DNA of 64,000 bases from Jeongeupia sp. HS-3 (GTDB taxonomy: Bacteria; Pseudomonadota; Gammaproteobacteria; Burkholderiales; Chitinibacteraceae): the NCBI RefSeq assembly GCF_015140455.1, contig NZ_AP024094.1, positions 2,480,001 through 2,544,000 of the forward strand. The letters run 5' to 3'. A program made the translations under genes and the position numbers. Below are positions 53,917 through 63,516 of this stretch, in pieces. The notes under the pieces were generated by a model, which ran no database searches, was not told the origin of the DNA, and saw only the letters and a list, made by a program, of their open reading frames with translations. The first letter of the stretch is position 1. Each line of letters begins with the position of its first letter.

Positions 53917-55925
53917 CCCTGATTTATTACACGCTGACACTCGCGCTGATCCTCGCCCACTTCGCTGCGGTATCGGCGCTGTTCTCGCGACTGATCCCAT
54001 CGTTCCACGTCGCCCGCGCCGCCGGGGTGCTGACGATCACGCTGGCCTGTTTCTTTCTCGAACACTTCCACGGCTGGGGCAGGCTCGCCGGCTTGTGGCC
54101 CTTCACCGCTGCCGCATCGGCGCTAGTGCTGTGGTGGGACAAAGATCGCCTCAAGACCGCCGGATTCTGGCGCAGCGAAGCGCTGTTCTGGGGCTTCGTC
54201 GGCTACGGGCTGATGTGGAAATGGTTTTACCCGTCGATCTACCCGACCAGCGAACGCGTGACCGACCTGTTTTTCATCGGCAACTACATCCCCGGCGCGA
54301 CGCTGCCGCCGCCCGATCACTGGTTCCCGCCGCGGGTGTTCGATTTCTACTACGCCTTCCAGCATTACGGCGCGGCACTGATGGCGCGGCTGTTCGCGCT
54401 CAAACCCGGTTTCGCCTACAACCTGGCGATGCCGCTGTTGATGGCGATGAGTGCGACGCTGGCATGGGACATCGCCAGCCGCTTCATCGCCTCGCGCTGG
54501 CTGAAAATCCTGCTGGTCGCAACGCTGGTGATCGGCGCGACCGGTGCCAGCCCGATGGTGCATCTGATTCGCCAGGGCGACGTCAACCATCCGAACGCCG
54601 AGGTCAACGACCGGATGTGGGCAAGCGCGCGCCTTGTCGGCCTGTACGACCAGCGCCTCGACACCGAACTCGGCCACTCGCTCTACCCGCGCGAAACCCG
54701 TTTCGAGACGCGCGAGCTGCCGCTGGAAAACTTCGGCTATCAGTACTTCGTCGGCGATTACCACCCGCCGCTGGGCGGCTTCTTCCTCTTGCTGCTGGCG
54801 CTGGCACTGATGGCGATGATAGAAACCGGCAGCGGCAGCCGCCGGATCAATACCGCGCTGATCGGCCTGACCGTGCCGGTGACGATTGCGACCAATACCT
54901 GGGTGTTCCCGCTGCAAGGCTTGCTGGTTGCCGGCTGGGCGATTTGGTACAGCCGGCGCAAGGCCAGCGATGACACGGCCCGCCCTGCTGGCACCGACTG
55001 GCCGGCGCTGATCGCCGGCGGCGTCGCCGCCCTGCTGCTGCTCTACCCTTTCCTGATCGGTTTCGCGAGCAAATCGCTGAGCACGCCAATCCGCATCGTC
55101 GCGATGCTGGACCACACGCCGCTGCTGCAATACCTGACGCTGCAATGGCCGCTGTTGCTGCTGATCGCGCTCGGCCTGATCGTCGGCATCTCGCAGCGGC
55201 AATCCCGCGGTTTCACGCTCTATATGGCGCTGGCCTTCGGCGCGCTGTTGCTGCTGTCGGAGATGATATTCGTCGATGATCCGTCCGGCGGGCGTTTCGA
55301 GCGCACCAACACGGTGATGAAATGGTGGGGCTGGATCTGGACCGGCGGGCTGGCCGTGCTCGGCGCGCTGCTGCTCGGCCAGTCGCGCCGCTGGATCAAG
55401 CTGCTGATCGCCGCCGCGCTACTGCTGATCACCGCCAGCTACGCATGGGACAACATCCGCTATCTGGCCAATGCCAGCCCCGCGGATCGTGGTCGCCTTG
55501 ATGCCACCGCCGTGTATACCCAGGATGCCAGCGTGCGCGATCTGTTCCGGCTGATCGAGCGTCAGCCCGACGGCATCGTGCTCGAGAACGTCTACGGCGA
55601 TGCCTACACCGACAGCAACATCTACGCCGCCTTCGCCGCCAAGCCATCGCTGCTCGGCTGGCCGTCGCACCTGATCACCTGGCACGGCAACACGCCCGAA
55701 GCCTGGATCACCCGCGACGCGATCCGCAACTTCTACGCCGGCACGCTCGCCGATCCGCTGGACTGGCTGACGCTCAAGCAAGTGCGGTATATCGTCTGGA
55801 ATCCGCGCGACGCACAAAACCCCCAGGCATGGTCGCAACTGCAGCAAGCCATCGCCGCGGGCTACGACTGGCATCCGGTCAGCAGCGCCGGGCAAGCGCC
55901 GGTCGGCCTGTGGATCCGCCGTTGA
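53913..55925 (+). CDS. DUF2298 polytopic membrane protein, copy 2
   Basis: 670 aa, paralogue of the preceding gene along its whole length: SERVTDLFFIGNYIPGATLP, PDHWFPPRVFDFYYAFQHY, VGDYHPPLGGFFLLLLAL, ERTNTVMKWWGWIW, NVYGDAYTDSNIYAAFAAK and LITWHGNTPE. The two differ enough to act on different substrates or as a heterodimer. Translational coupling at both ends of this gene set supports joint function with GtrA and the GT2 enzyme. Confidence 0.82.
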   Translation: MTLIYYTLTLALILAHFAAVSALFSRLIPSFHVARAAGVLTITLACFFLEHFHGWGRLAGLWPFTAAASALVLWWDKDRLKTAGFWRSEALFWGFVGYGLMWKWFYPSIYPTSERVTDLFFIGNYIPGATLPPPDHWFPPRVFDFYYAFQHYGAALMARLFALKPGFAYNLAMPLLMAMSATLAWDIASRFIASRWLKILLVATLVIGATGASPMVHLIRQGDVNHPNAEVNDRMWASARLVGLYDQRLDTELGHSLYPRETRFETRELPLENFGYQYFVGDYHPPLGGFFLLLLALALMAMIETGSGSRRINTALIGLTVPVTIATNTWVFPLQGLLVAGWAIWYSRRKASDDTARPAGTDWPALIAGGVAALLLLYPFLIGFASKSLSTPIRIVAMLDHTPLLQYLTLQWPLLLLIALGLIVGISQRQSRGFTLYMALAFGALLLLSEMIFVDDPSGGRFERTNTVMKWWGWIWTGGLAVLGALLLGQSRRWIKLLIAAALLLITASYAWDNIRYLANASPADRGRLDATAVYTQDASVRDLFRLIERQPDGIVLENVYGDAYTDSNIYAAFAAKPSLLGWPSHLITWHGNTPEAWITRDAIRNFYAGTLADPLDWLTLKQVRYIVWNPRDAQNPQAWSQLQQAIAAGYDWHPVSSAGQAPVGLWIRR

Positions 55926-55939
55926 GCAAGAGTCAGAGA

Positions 55940-56335
55940 ATGAAAAAGCTCCATCACCAGTTCCTGCACTTCGCCGCCGTCGGCCTCGCCGGCACCGGCA
56001 TCCAGTACGTGACGCTGTGGTTCGGTGTCGAGCATCTCGGGCTCGCCGCGGCCGTCGCCTCCAGCGTCGGCTATGTGCTCGGCTGCTTTGCCAACTACGC
56101 GCTCAACTACAAGTACACCTTCAAGAGTGGCAAATCGCACGCCGAAGCGGCGAGCAAGTATTTCACCATCGTCGGCGTCGGCTGGTGCCTCAATGCCGCG
56201 CTGATGACGCTGTTCGTCCACACCCTGGGCTGGCAGTATTTTGTCGCCCAGATCATCACCACCGGCATCGGGCTGATCTGGAACTTCGGCGGCAGCCGGT
56301 TCTGGGCGTTCCGGGAGCACAGACATGAAAGCTGA
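55940..56335 (+). CDS. GtrA family membrane protein
   Basis: 131 aa with four membrane helices. FLHFAAVGLAGTGIQYVTLW, SSVGYVLGCFANYALNYKYTFK and WNFGGSRFWAF are typical. GtrA proteins are thought to flip polyprenyl-phosphate-linked sugars. It begins 14 nt after the DUF2298 pair and overlaps the GT2 gene by 11 nt. Confidence 0.9.
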   Translation: MKKLHHQFLHFAAVGLAGTGIQYVTLWFGVEHLGLAAAVASSVGYVLGCFANYALNYKYTFKSGKSHAEAASKYFTIVGVGWCLNAALMTLFVHTLGWQYFVAQIITTGIGLIWNFGGSRFWAFREHRHES

Positions 56336-57362
56336 CGCAGTCCTGCCGCTGATCTCGGTCATCGTTCCCGCCTACAACGAGGAAGCGGTGCTCGAACAGT
56401 TCCATGCCCGCATGAGCGCGCTGTTCGACAGCCTGCCGGCGTATCGCTGCGAAATGGTCTTCGTCAACGACGGCAGCCGCGACGCAACGCAGGCCATCAT
56501 CGAGCACTTGTGCCAGAGCGATGCGCGCGTCGCCGGCATCAATCTGTCGCGCAATTTCGGCAAGGAAATCGCCATGACCGCCGGGCTCGACCACGCCCGT
56601 GGCGACGCGGTGGTGATCATCGACGCCGACCTGCAGGATCCGCCCGAACTGATCCGCGAGATGCTGCGCGAATGGGAAGGCGGGTTCGATGTCGTGTACG
56701 CCCGGCGCACGGTGCGCGACGGTGAAAGCTGGGTCAAGAAAGCCACCGCGTCGGCGTTCTACCGGACGATGAACAGGATGTCGGGCCGGGTGCACATTCC
56801 GCGCGATACCGGCGACTTCCGGCTGATGAGCCGCCGGGCCGTCGATGCGCTGCTGCAATTGCGCGAGCAGCACCGGTTCATGAAAGGGCTGTTTGCCTGG
56901 GTCGGCTTCAAGACCCGCGCCATCGACTACCGCCGCGACCCGCGCGCGGCCGGCATCTCGAAGTTCAACTACTGGAAGCTGTGGAATTTCGCTTTAGAAG
57001 GCATCACCGCGTTCACGATCGGCCCGCTGAAAATCGCCACCTATCTGGGCCTGACCACCGCGCTGCTGGCCTTTGCCTACGGCGCATGGATCATCGCCAA
57101 GACACTGATCTGGGGCAATCCGGTGCACGGCTACCCGACCATCATGGTCACCATCCTGTTCCTCGGCGGCGTGCAGCTCTTCTTTACCGGCGTGCTCGGC
57201 GAATACATCGGGCGGATTTTCAACGAAACCAAGCAGCGCCCGCTGTACTTCACCCAGGACCTGCTGCCATCGCGGATCAGCGAGCTGGCGGCGAACCCGG
57301 CACCGCACTCCGAGAGGCAGCTACCGCACGACGAGCGCGGCAGCCTGATCGACGGGCGTTAG
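56325..57362 (+). CDS. Family 2 glycosyltransferase (GtrB/DPM1-like)
   Basis: 345 aa. The GT-A domain has VIVPAYNEEAVLEQFH, VNDGSRDATQ, GDAVVIIDADLQDPPELI with the metal-binding DAD, and DTGDFRLMSRRAVDAL. Two C-terminal membrane helices (TYLGLTTALLAFAYGAWIIA and VTILFLGGVQLFFTGVLGEY) fit GtrB enzymes that make undecaprenyl-phosphate sugar. It supplies the activated sugar for the module. A terminator follows. Confidence 0.92.
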   Translation: MKADAVLPLISVIVPAYNEEAVLEQFHARMSALFDSLPAYRCEMVFVNDGSRDATQAIIEHLCQSDARVAGINLSRNFGKEIAMTAGLDHARGDAVVIIDADLQDPPELIREMLREWEGGFDVVYARRTVRDGESWVKKATASAFYRTMNRMSGRVHIPRDTGDFRLMSRRAVDALLQLREQHRFMKGLFAWVGFKTRAIDYRRDPRAAGISKFNYWKLWNFALEGITAFTIGPLKIATYLGLTTALLAFAYGAWIIAKTLIWGNPVHGYPTIMVTILFLGGVQLFFTGVLGEYIGRIFNETKQRPLYFTQDLLPSRISELAANPAPHSERQLPHDERGSLIDGR

Positions 57363-57374
57363 TTCGATGCGTAC

Positions 57375-57403
57375 AAAAAAAGACGCCCTTGGGCGTCTTT
57401 TTT
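57375..57403. terminator. Bidirectional terminator between GT2 and yidB-like gene
   Basis: AAAAAAGACGCCC / GGGCGTCTTTTTT with a two-base loop between convergent genes. Confidence 0.88.
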
Positions 57404-57420
57404 AATCACGGCAGTTCGGC

Positions 57421-57822
57421 TCAGCCGAACAGCTTGCCCTTGAGCAAATCCAGCCCTTGCGCCAGCAGATCACCGCCTTGCTGCACCTCACCGTTCGGCG
57501 TGAGTTTGTCGACAAGCTGCGGCAGTGCTTCGGACAATTGGCCCGCAGCCGCGCTCGGATCGATACCGAGCTTGGACGCGATTTGCGACACCGCATCGCT
57601 ACCGAGCACGGCCTGGATTTGATCGGCCGAGATCGGCAGATTCTGACCGGTCGAAATCCACGACTGCGCGACTTCGGCCAGACCGCCTTGCTGAAACTTT
57701 TCCACCAGCCCTGAAATGCCGCCCTGTTGCTCCAGCAAAGGGCCAAGCGCGCCAAGCAAACCGCCTGCGCCTTCCTGATTGCCACCGCCCAGCGCACCCG
57801 TCAATTGATCCAGAAGTCCCAT
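57421..57822 (-). CDS. YidB-like (DUF937) protein
   Basis: 133 aa. Starts MGLLDQLTGALGGG, then a Gly-rich stretch and the VLGSDAVSQIASKLGIDPS repeat-like segment with the ALPQLVDKLTPNGEV block of the YidB family. No signal peptide is evident. Function unknown. GGGAG lies 7 nt before ATG 57822. Confidence 0.82.
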   Translation of the reverse strand: MGLLDQLTGALGGGNQEGAGGLLGALGPLLEQQGGISGLVEKFQQGGLAEVAQSWISTGQNLPISADQIQAVLGSDAVSQIASKLGIDPSAAAGQLSEALPQLVDKLTPNGEVQQGGDLLAQGLDLLKGKLFG

Positions 57823-57987
57823 GTTTTTCTCCCACTTTTCAAGTGGCCACACACCGCGGCCGGGTCATTGTTTCATCGTAGTCAAGCACGACGGCCTGCA
57901 TTATCAGCATCACCGTGCTTTACATGATAGACGGCCCATACCGACTTGCCCGTGACAAATCCAAGACGGCACCAGCCTGAAAACACC

Positions 57988-58010
57988 AACGGCGATCATT
58001 GATCGCCGTT
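57988..58010 (-). terminator. Probable terminator of the sulfate operon
   Basis: AACGGCGATC / GATCGCCGTT stem with an ATT loop just beyond the cysA stop. On the minus strand it is followed by TTGGTGTTTT, a weak U tract. Confidence 0.55.
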
Positions 58011-58016
58011 CGCGCA

Positions 58017-59063
58017 TCACGCCGCCGGATAAACGCGCGCCTCGCGCGGGTTCAGCCACACGGCTTCGCCAACCTGCCAGCCGCCTTCGTGATAGCGCTC
58101 GCGCGTCAGCTCGACCTCTACCACTTCGGCATCCTTGACGTCGACCTCCAGCCGCACCGTCGCGCCCAGCAAACGCGTGTGGCTGATCACGCCGGCGATC
58201 GCCTTCTCGGTGGCGACGCGCGACAGGTCGATCTCGTGCGGCCGCACGTAAACGACGGCCTTGTCGCTGCCACCGCCTTCGGCGGCGAAGCGTGCGCCAC
58301 CGACCTCGGCCCAGCCTTCGTGCACGCGCGAATGGAACAGGTTCACGTCGCCAAGGAACTGGTACACGAAGGGCGTCGCCGGCGTGTCGTACACCTGCTC
58401 GGGCGTACCGACCTGCTCGATCTTGCCCTTGTTCATCACCACCACGCGGTCGGCGACTTCAAGCGCCTCTTCCTGATCGTGGGTGACGAACACGCTGGTG
58501 ATGTGCATTTCGTCGTGCAACCGGCGCAACCAGCGGCGCAACTCCTTGCGCACCTTGGTATCGAGCGCGCCGAACGGCTCATCGAGCAGCAGCACCTTGG
58601 GTTCGACCGCCAGCGCGCGGGCCAGCGCGATCCGCTGGCGCTGGCCACCCGACAATTGCGCCGGATAACGGTCGGCGAGCCAGTCCAGCTGCACCAGCTC
58701 CAGCAGTGTATGAACCTTTTTCTTGATCTCGGCCTCGCTGGGCCGGGTCTTTTTCGGACGCACGCGCAGGCCGAAGGCGACGTTCTCGAACACCGTCATG
58801 TGGCGGAACAGCGCGTAATGCTGGAACACGAAACCGACCTGGCGCTCGCGCACATGGGTGTCGGTCGTATCCTCGCCGTGGAACAGGATCTGCCCTTCAT
58901 CGGGCGTTTCCAGCCCGGCGATAATGCGCAGCAAGGTGGTCTTGCCGCAGCCCGACGGCCCCAGCAGCGCCAGCAGTTCGCCCGAAGCGATGTCGAGCTG
59001 GAGATTGTCGAGCGCGACGAAATTGCCGAAGCGCTTGGAAATACCGCGAATATCGATGCTCAT
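58017..59063 (-). CDS. cysA: Sulfate/thiosulfate ABC transporter ATPase
   Basis: 348 aa. Walker A is [14 protein letters not shown], the Q loop FVFQHYALF, the signature [15 protein letters not shown] and Walker [15 protein letters not shown]-terminal TOBE-type regulatory domain follows ([12 protein letters not shown]). I chose ATG 59063 ([15 protein letters not shown]). It is the last gene of the cysP-cysT-cysW-cysA operon. Confidence 0.95.
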   Translation of the reverse strand: MSIDIRGISKRFGNFVALDNLQLDIASGELLALLGPSGCGKTTLLRIIAGLETPDEGQILFHGEDTTDTHVRERQVGFVFQHYALFRHMTVFENVAFGLRVRPKKTRPSEAEIKKKVHTLLELVQLDWLADRYPAQLSGGQRQRIALARALAVEPKVLLLDEPFGALDTKVRKELRRWLRRLHDEMHITSVFVTHDQEEALEVADRVVVMNKGKIEQVGTPEQVYDTPATPFVYQFLGDVNLFHSRVHEGWAEVGGARFAAEGGGSDKAVVYVRPHEIDLSRVATEKAIAGVISHTRLLGATVRLEVDVKDAEVVEVELTRERYHEGGWQVGEAVWLNPREARVYPAA

Positions 59064-59076
59064 GGTTCTCTGGTCC

Positions 59077-59955
59077 TTACTCTTCGGTCGCGTGACGGCG
59101 GTCCAGCTCGGCCTGCCGTTCGGTGCGCCATTCAACCCACGATTTGGCGGCCAGCGTCACCAGGGCCAGCAAGGCCAGCAGCGAGGCGCACGCAAAGGCG
59201 GCGACAAAGTTGTATTCGTTGTAAAGAATCTCGACGTGCAGCGGAATGGTGTTGGTCTGGCCACGGATGTGCCCCGACACCACCGACACCGCGCCGAATT
59301 CGCCCATCGCGCGGGCATTGGCAAGGATCACCCCGTACAGCAGGCCCCACTTGATATTCGGCAGCGTCACGCGCCAGAACATCTGCCAGCCGGTCGCGCC
59401 GAGCACCATTGCCGCCTGTTCTTCGTCCGAGCCTTGCGCTTCCATCAGCGGAATCAGCTCGCGCGCGACGAAGGGGAAGGTCACGAACACCGTCGCCAGC
59501 ACGATGCCGGGCACGGCGAACATGATCTTGATGTCGTGCTCGGCCAGCCACGGCCCCCACCAGCCCTGCGCGCCGAACAGCAGCACGTAGATCAGGCCCG
59601 CCACCACTGGCGACACCGCGAACGGCAGATCGATCAGCGTGATCAGAAAGCTCTTGCCGCGGAACTCGAACTTGGCGATCGACCACGCTGCGGTCAGGCC
59701 GAAGATCAGGTTCAGCGGTACGGCGATCGCCGCGGTAATCAGCGTCAGCTTGATCGCCGACACCGCATCGGGTTCGACCAGCGCGGCCAGATACAGATGC
59801 CAGCCCTGACGGAACGCTTCGACGAACACCGATACCAGCGGTACCAGCAGGAACAGCGCAACAAACAGCAACGCGATCCCGATCAGCAACCAGCGCACCG
59901 GGCGCGATTCGGTCGTGACGATCGAGCGCGGCGCATTACTCATACCACCAGCCAT
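59077..59955 (-). CDS. cysW: Sulfate ABC transporter permease CysW
   Basis: 292 aa with six or so membrane helices. The EAA loop that contacts CysA is [22 protein letters not shown], and [21 protein letters not shown] is the CysW signature. It lies 1 nt after cysT and 13 nt before cysA. Confidence 0.94.
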   Translation of the reverse strand: MAGGMSNAPRSIVTTESRPVRWLLIGIALLFVALFLLVPLVSVFVEAFRQGWHLYLAALVEPDAVSAIKLTLITAAIAVPLNLIFGLTAAWSIAKFEFRGKSFLITLIDLPFAVSPVVAGLIYVLLFGAQGWWGPWLAEHDIKIMFAVPGIVLATVFVTFPFVARELIPLMEAQGSDEEQAAMVLGATGWQMFWRVTLPNIKWGLLYGVILANARAMGEFGAVSVVSGHIRGQTNTIPLHVEILYNEYNFVAAFACASLLALLALVTLAAKSWVEWRTERQAELDRRHATEE

Positions 59956-59956
59956 G

Positions 59957-60790
59957 TTATTTCCTCCGCCCGAGTCGTTTCGCCGTCCACCACTGCAGGC
60001 CGTTGATGACCAGCAGCAAGGCGAACGACACCGCCAGCATCACGCACGCAATCGCCGTCGCACCGAGGTAGTCGTACTGCTCAAGCTTGGAAATGATCAT
60101 CAGCGGGGTGATTTCCGACACATAAGGCATGTTGCCGGCGATGAAGATCACCGAGCCGTACTCGCCGATCGCGCGGGCAAACGCCATCGCGAAACCGGTC
60201 AGCAAGGCCGGCAGGATGGTCGGAACGATGATCTTGCCGAACACCTGCCAGCGCGTGGCGCCAAGGCTGGCGGCGGCTTCTTCGAGTTCCTTTTCCAGAT
60301 CCTGCAGCACCGGCTGCACCGTGCGCACGACGAAGGGCAGCGTGATGAAGGTCAGCGCCAGCACGATGCCGATCGGCGTGAACGCCAGCTTGATGCCGAG
60401 CGGCTCGAACCACTGGCCGATCCAGCCGTTCGGCGCGTAGATCGTCGCCAGCGCGATACCGGCAACGGCGGTCGGCAGCGCGAACGGCAGGTCCACCAGT
60501 GCATCGACGAGGCGCTTGCCCGGGAACGGGTAGCGCACCAGCACCCAGGCGATCAGCAGGCCGAACACCAGATTGATCAGCGCCGACAGCAGCGAAGCGC
60601 CGAAGGTGATCTTGTACGACGCGACCACGCGCGGCTCGGTGACGATGCTCCAGAACGTGCCCCAGTCGAGGGCGCTGGTTTTGACGATCAGTGCGGAGAG
60701 CGGCAGCAGCACGATCAGCGAGAGATAAAGCAGCGTGTAGCCGAGCGTCAGATTGAAGCCCGGCAGCACGCTGTGTTGTTTGAAGGCCAT
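59957..60790 (-). CDS. cysT: Sulfate ABC transporter permease CysT (CysU)
   Basis: 277 aa with six membrane helices. [21 protein letters not shown] is the EAA loop and [20 protein letters not shown] the CysT signature. It pairs with CysW to form the pore. Confidence 0.94.
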   Translation of the reverse strand: MAFKQHSVLPGFNLTLGYTLLYLSLIVLLPLSALIVKTSALDWGTFWSIVTEPRVVASYKITFGASLLSALINLVFGLLIAWVLVRYPFPGKRLVDALVDLPFALPTAVAGIALATIYAPNGWIGQWFEPLGIKLAFTPIGIVLALTFITLPFVVRTVQPVLQDLEKELEEAAASLGATRWQVFGKIIVPTILPALLTGFAMAFARAIGEYGSVIFIAGNMPYVSEITPLMIISKLEQYDYLGATAIACVMLAVSFALLLVINGLQWWTAKRLGRRK

Positions 60791-60819
60791 GCCTTCCCCC
60801 TGTTTATTATTGTGTCGCC

Positions 60820-60844
60820 GGCCGGTGATGAATCATCACCGGCC
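60820..60844 (-). terminator. Intra-operon hairpin between cysP and cysT
   Basis: GGCCGGTGATG / CATCACCGGCC with an AAT loop sits just after the binding-protein stop. With no T run it probably stabilises the upstream message or partly attenuates, giving more binding protein than permease. Confidence 0.55.
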
Positions 60845-60851
60845 GAAGCGT

Positions 60852-61853
60852 TTACTTCTTCGCAATACTTGCAGCAATCTGGTCGTACACGCCGCCGTCG
60901 TCGAAATACTTCTTCTGCGCAACCTTCCAGCCGCCGAATTCGCCGATGCCGAACAGCTTCACCGCCGGGAACTGTTTGGCGTACTTGGCGGCGACGGCCT
61001 TGTCACGCGGACGCAGATAGTTCTGCGCGGCCACTTCCTGACCTTCCGGACTCCACAGGTATTGCAGATAAGCCTCGGCCGCCTTGCGCGTCCCCTTCTT
61101 GTCGACCACCTTGTCGACCACCGCGACCGGCAGGTCGGCGTCGATCGAAATGCTCGGATAAACGACCTCGAAACCGCCGCGACCGAATTCGCGCGCGATC
61201 ATTTCGGCTTCGTTCTCGAACGTCACCAGCACGTCGCCGATATTGCGCTGCATGAAGGTCGTCGTCGCGGCGCGGCCGCCGGCGTCGAGCACCGGCACGT
61301 TCTTGAATACGCCAGTGACGAAATCGCGCGCCTTGGCGTCGTTGCCGCCCGGCTGCTTCAGCGCATAGCCCCAGGCCGCGAGGAAGGTGTAGCGGCCATT
61401 GCCCGAGGTTTTCGGGTTAGGCACCACCACCTGCACGCCCGGCTTGACCAGATCATTCCAGTCCTTGATGCCCTTGGGGTTGCCCTTGCGGACGATCAGC
61501 ACCTGCAAGGAGCTGAACGGTGCGGCCTCGTTCGGAAATTTCTTATCCCAGCCGGCGTTGATCTGGCGACCCTTGTCGACGATGGCGTCGATGTCGGTGC
61601 TCTGGTTCATGGTCACCACGTCGGCCTCGAGGCCGTCGATCACCGAGCGCGCCTGCTTGCTCGAACCGCCGTGCGATTGCTGGATCGTCACCTTGTCGTT
61701 GAACTTGGCCTGGTAGTGCTTGGCGAAGACCGGGTTGTAATCCTTGTAGAAGTCGCGCATCACGTCGTAAGACACGTTCAGCAAGGTCACATCGGCCAGC
61801 GCCGGAGCGCTAGCAAACACGGAAAGAAGCAAGGCGGGAATCAGTTTGCGCAT
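60852..61853 (-). CDS. Periplasmic sulfate-binding protein
   Basis: 333 aa. Signal peptide MRKLIPALLLSVFASAPALA, cleaved after ALA. LLNVSYDVMRDFYKDYNPVF, HGGSSKQARSVIDGLEADVV and the GNGRYTFLAAWGYAL block are those of the CysP/Sbp family. It delivers sulfate or thiosulfate to CysTWA; which of the two names applies cannot be fixed here. ATG 61853 is chosen at the signal peptide. Confidence 0.92.
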   Translation of the reverse strand: MRKLIPALLLSVFASAPALADVTLLNVSYDVMRDFYKDYNPVFAKHYQAKFNDKVTIQQSHGGSSKQARSVIDGLEADVVTMNQSTDIDAIVDKGRQINAGWDKKFPNEAAPFSSLQVLIVRKGNPKGIKDWNDLVKPGVQVVVPNPKTSGNGRYTFLAAWGYALKQPGGNDAKARDFVTGVFKNVPVLDAGGRAATTTFMQRNIGDVLVTFENEAEMIAREFGRGGFEVVYPSISIDADLPVAVVDKVVDKKGTRKAAEAYLQYLWSPEGQEVAAQNYLRPRDKAVAAKYAKQFPAVKLFGIGEFGGWKVAQKKYFDDGGVYDQIAASIAKK

Positions 61854-61958
61854 GGTCGGGGCCGTTGGGGCAAGAAAATCGATCGGCCGATTATGCACCG
61901 CCGCAATATTCCCCCAAAGAATAATCAGTTACAAATACCGACGAATATCACATAAGGA

Positions 61959-61972
61959 ATTTCAGCTGAAAT
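61959..61972. promoter_or_regulatory. Palindrome in the sulfate operon promoter
   Basis: ATTTCAGCTGAAAT is a perfect 14-bp palindrome in the AT-rich gap upstream of the binding-protein gene and of the divergent GGDEF gene. A regulator site is possible. I cannot assign it to CysB. Confidence 0.35.
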
Positions 61973-62061
61973 CTGCTCGGAACGCATTTTTCACAAACGT
62001 CATAAAATAATGACGCCATGCCAACAAACCACTACGCACGTCGTCAGCAAACTTGAAATTT

Positions 62062-63516
62062 ATGCCGGCACTTGGCACGATGCAAAACTCCCTCCCGCTC
62101 GTGCCGGCCATGCCTTCCGCTTTCTCCGCCGTAAACGATGCTTGTGCGCAAATCGCCACCGCACAGGCCTTGCTCGCCAGCGAGCACGCCGCCAGCGATG
62201 TGTTGCGGCCTTTGCTGGCTCTAGCCAGAACCGAACAGCTCGGCGAAATCGGCTTGCTGCTTGGTTCCAGCCTCCAGCTCGAAGCGCTGCTGCCGCAAGC
62301 GATCGAAGCCTGGCTTAGCGCGCTGGATAGCGCGCTCTCCTGCGGGCAGACCGGGATCGCCGCCGCACTCTGGCTGGCGCTCGCCGCCGTCGGCCGAGAA
62401 CACGGGGATGCGGCGCTGGCCTTGCGCCTCGATCAGCACGCAGCCCAGCTTGCCGCGCTGACGAGCAATCAGCCGTTGCGCATGCAAGCGGCGCTGGCCG
62501 TCGCCGCCGACCTGTTTGCTTTGGGCGAGCGTGCCGATGCCGCTCTTGCACTTGAGCAGGTTCTGGCAAGCCAGACGCTCAGTGCGCTTCATGACGCCCG
62601 GCAACACGAACAAATCGCCTCCTTGCTGCTCATCGCCGGCAAAGATGACGAAGCCTGCCGCCATTACGCCGCCGCCGCCGGGCATTACCGCAACGACGGC
62701 GCGCCGCTGGGCGAGCTGCGTTGCCGTTTGCAACTGGGCGAACTGGCGCAGGACAAAGAAGCCAATACGCGCGCGGCGCAACTGGCTGCCGAGCTGGGCC
62801 ACGCCCGGCTGGATCGGCAGCAACATCGGCAACTCGCTGCTTTGTTCGAAGCCAGCGGCGAGCTGGCGCTGGCGGTCACGCACCTGGAAGCGGCACTGGC
62901 GACGCCTGCTGTGGCTGTACCGGTGCCGAGCCGGCGCATCAATGCTGTGGCGATGCGGCTACAACTGCTCGCATCCGAGCTGGAGCTGTCGCAATTACGC
63001 AAGCAGCCGCAGCAGGAAACCGAGCAGGATGCGCTGAGCGGCAATCTGACACGTGCCGCGCTCAATACACGGCTGCCGGCGCTGATCGCCGCCGCCCACG
63101 ACGGCCAGTCACTGAGTCTGTTGCAGATCACCATCGACCGTTTTTCCGAGATACGCGCCCAGCGCGCCCGGCATATCGGCGACGATGTCGTGCGTACCGT
63201 GACCGCGCTGCTGCGCATCGATCGCCGGCCCGCCGAACTGCTGGCGCGGATCGGCGACGATGAATTCCTGCTGGCTCTTCCCGGCCGTGATGCCGAAGCG
63301 GCGCAGCAGGAAGCGGAAATATTGCGCCAGCGTATCGCCGGCTACGACTGGGCCAGCCTGCATCCGGCGCTCGCCCTCAGCGTCAGCATCGGCTGCGCCA
63401 GCTGCCTGCCAGGCGATTCGACCGATGTGCTGCTGTTCCGTGCCGATCTGGCACGCTATCTGGCACAGCGCGGTGGTGGCAACCACGTCAGCTGTGCTGC
63501 GGAAGTGAGCCAATGA
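62062..63516 (+). CDS. TPR-like and degenerate GGDEF-domain protein
   Basis: 484 aa. The first ~320 residues are Ala/Leu-rich helical repeats, probably TPR-like. A GGDEF domain follows (QDALSGNLTRAALNTRLPAL start). The active-site loop reads ARIGDDEFLLAL, so the second Gly of GGDEF is Asp, and the inhibitory site is RPAE instead of RxxD. Diguanylate cyclase activity is doubtful. No signal peptide or membrane helix is seen. Start is uncertain: ATG 62062, ATG 62080 and TTG 62053 all lack a good ribosome site. Confidence 0.78.
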   Translation: MPALGTMQNSLPLVPAMPSAFSAVNDACAQIATAQALLASEHAASDVLRPLLALARTEQLGEIGLLLGSSLQLEALLPQAIEAWLSALDSALSCGQTGIAAALWLALAAVGREHGDAALALRLDQHAAQLAALTSNQPLRMQAALAVAADLFALGERADAALALEQVLASQTLSALHDARQHEQIASLLLIAGKDDEACRHYAAAAGHYRNDGAPLGELRCRLQLGELAQDKEANTRAAQLAAELGHARLDRQQHRQLAALFEASGELALAVTHLEAALATPAVAVPVPSRRINAVAMRLQLLASELELSQLRKQPQQETEQDALSGNLTRAALNTRLPALIAAAHDGQSLSLLQITIDRFSEIRAQRARHIGDDVVRTVTALLRIDRRPAELLARIGDDEFLLALPGRDAEAAQQEAEILRQRIAGYDWASLHPALALSVSIGCASCLPGDSTDVLLFRADLARYLAQRGGGNHVSCAAEVSQ

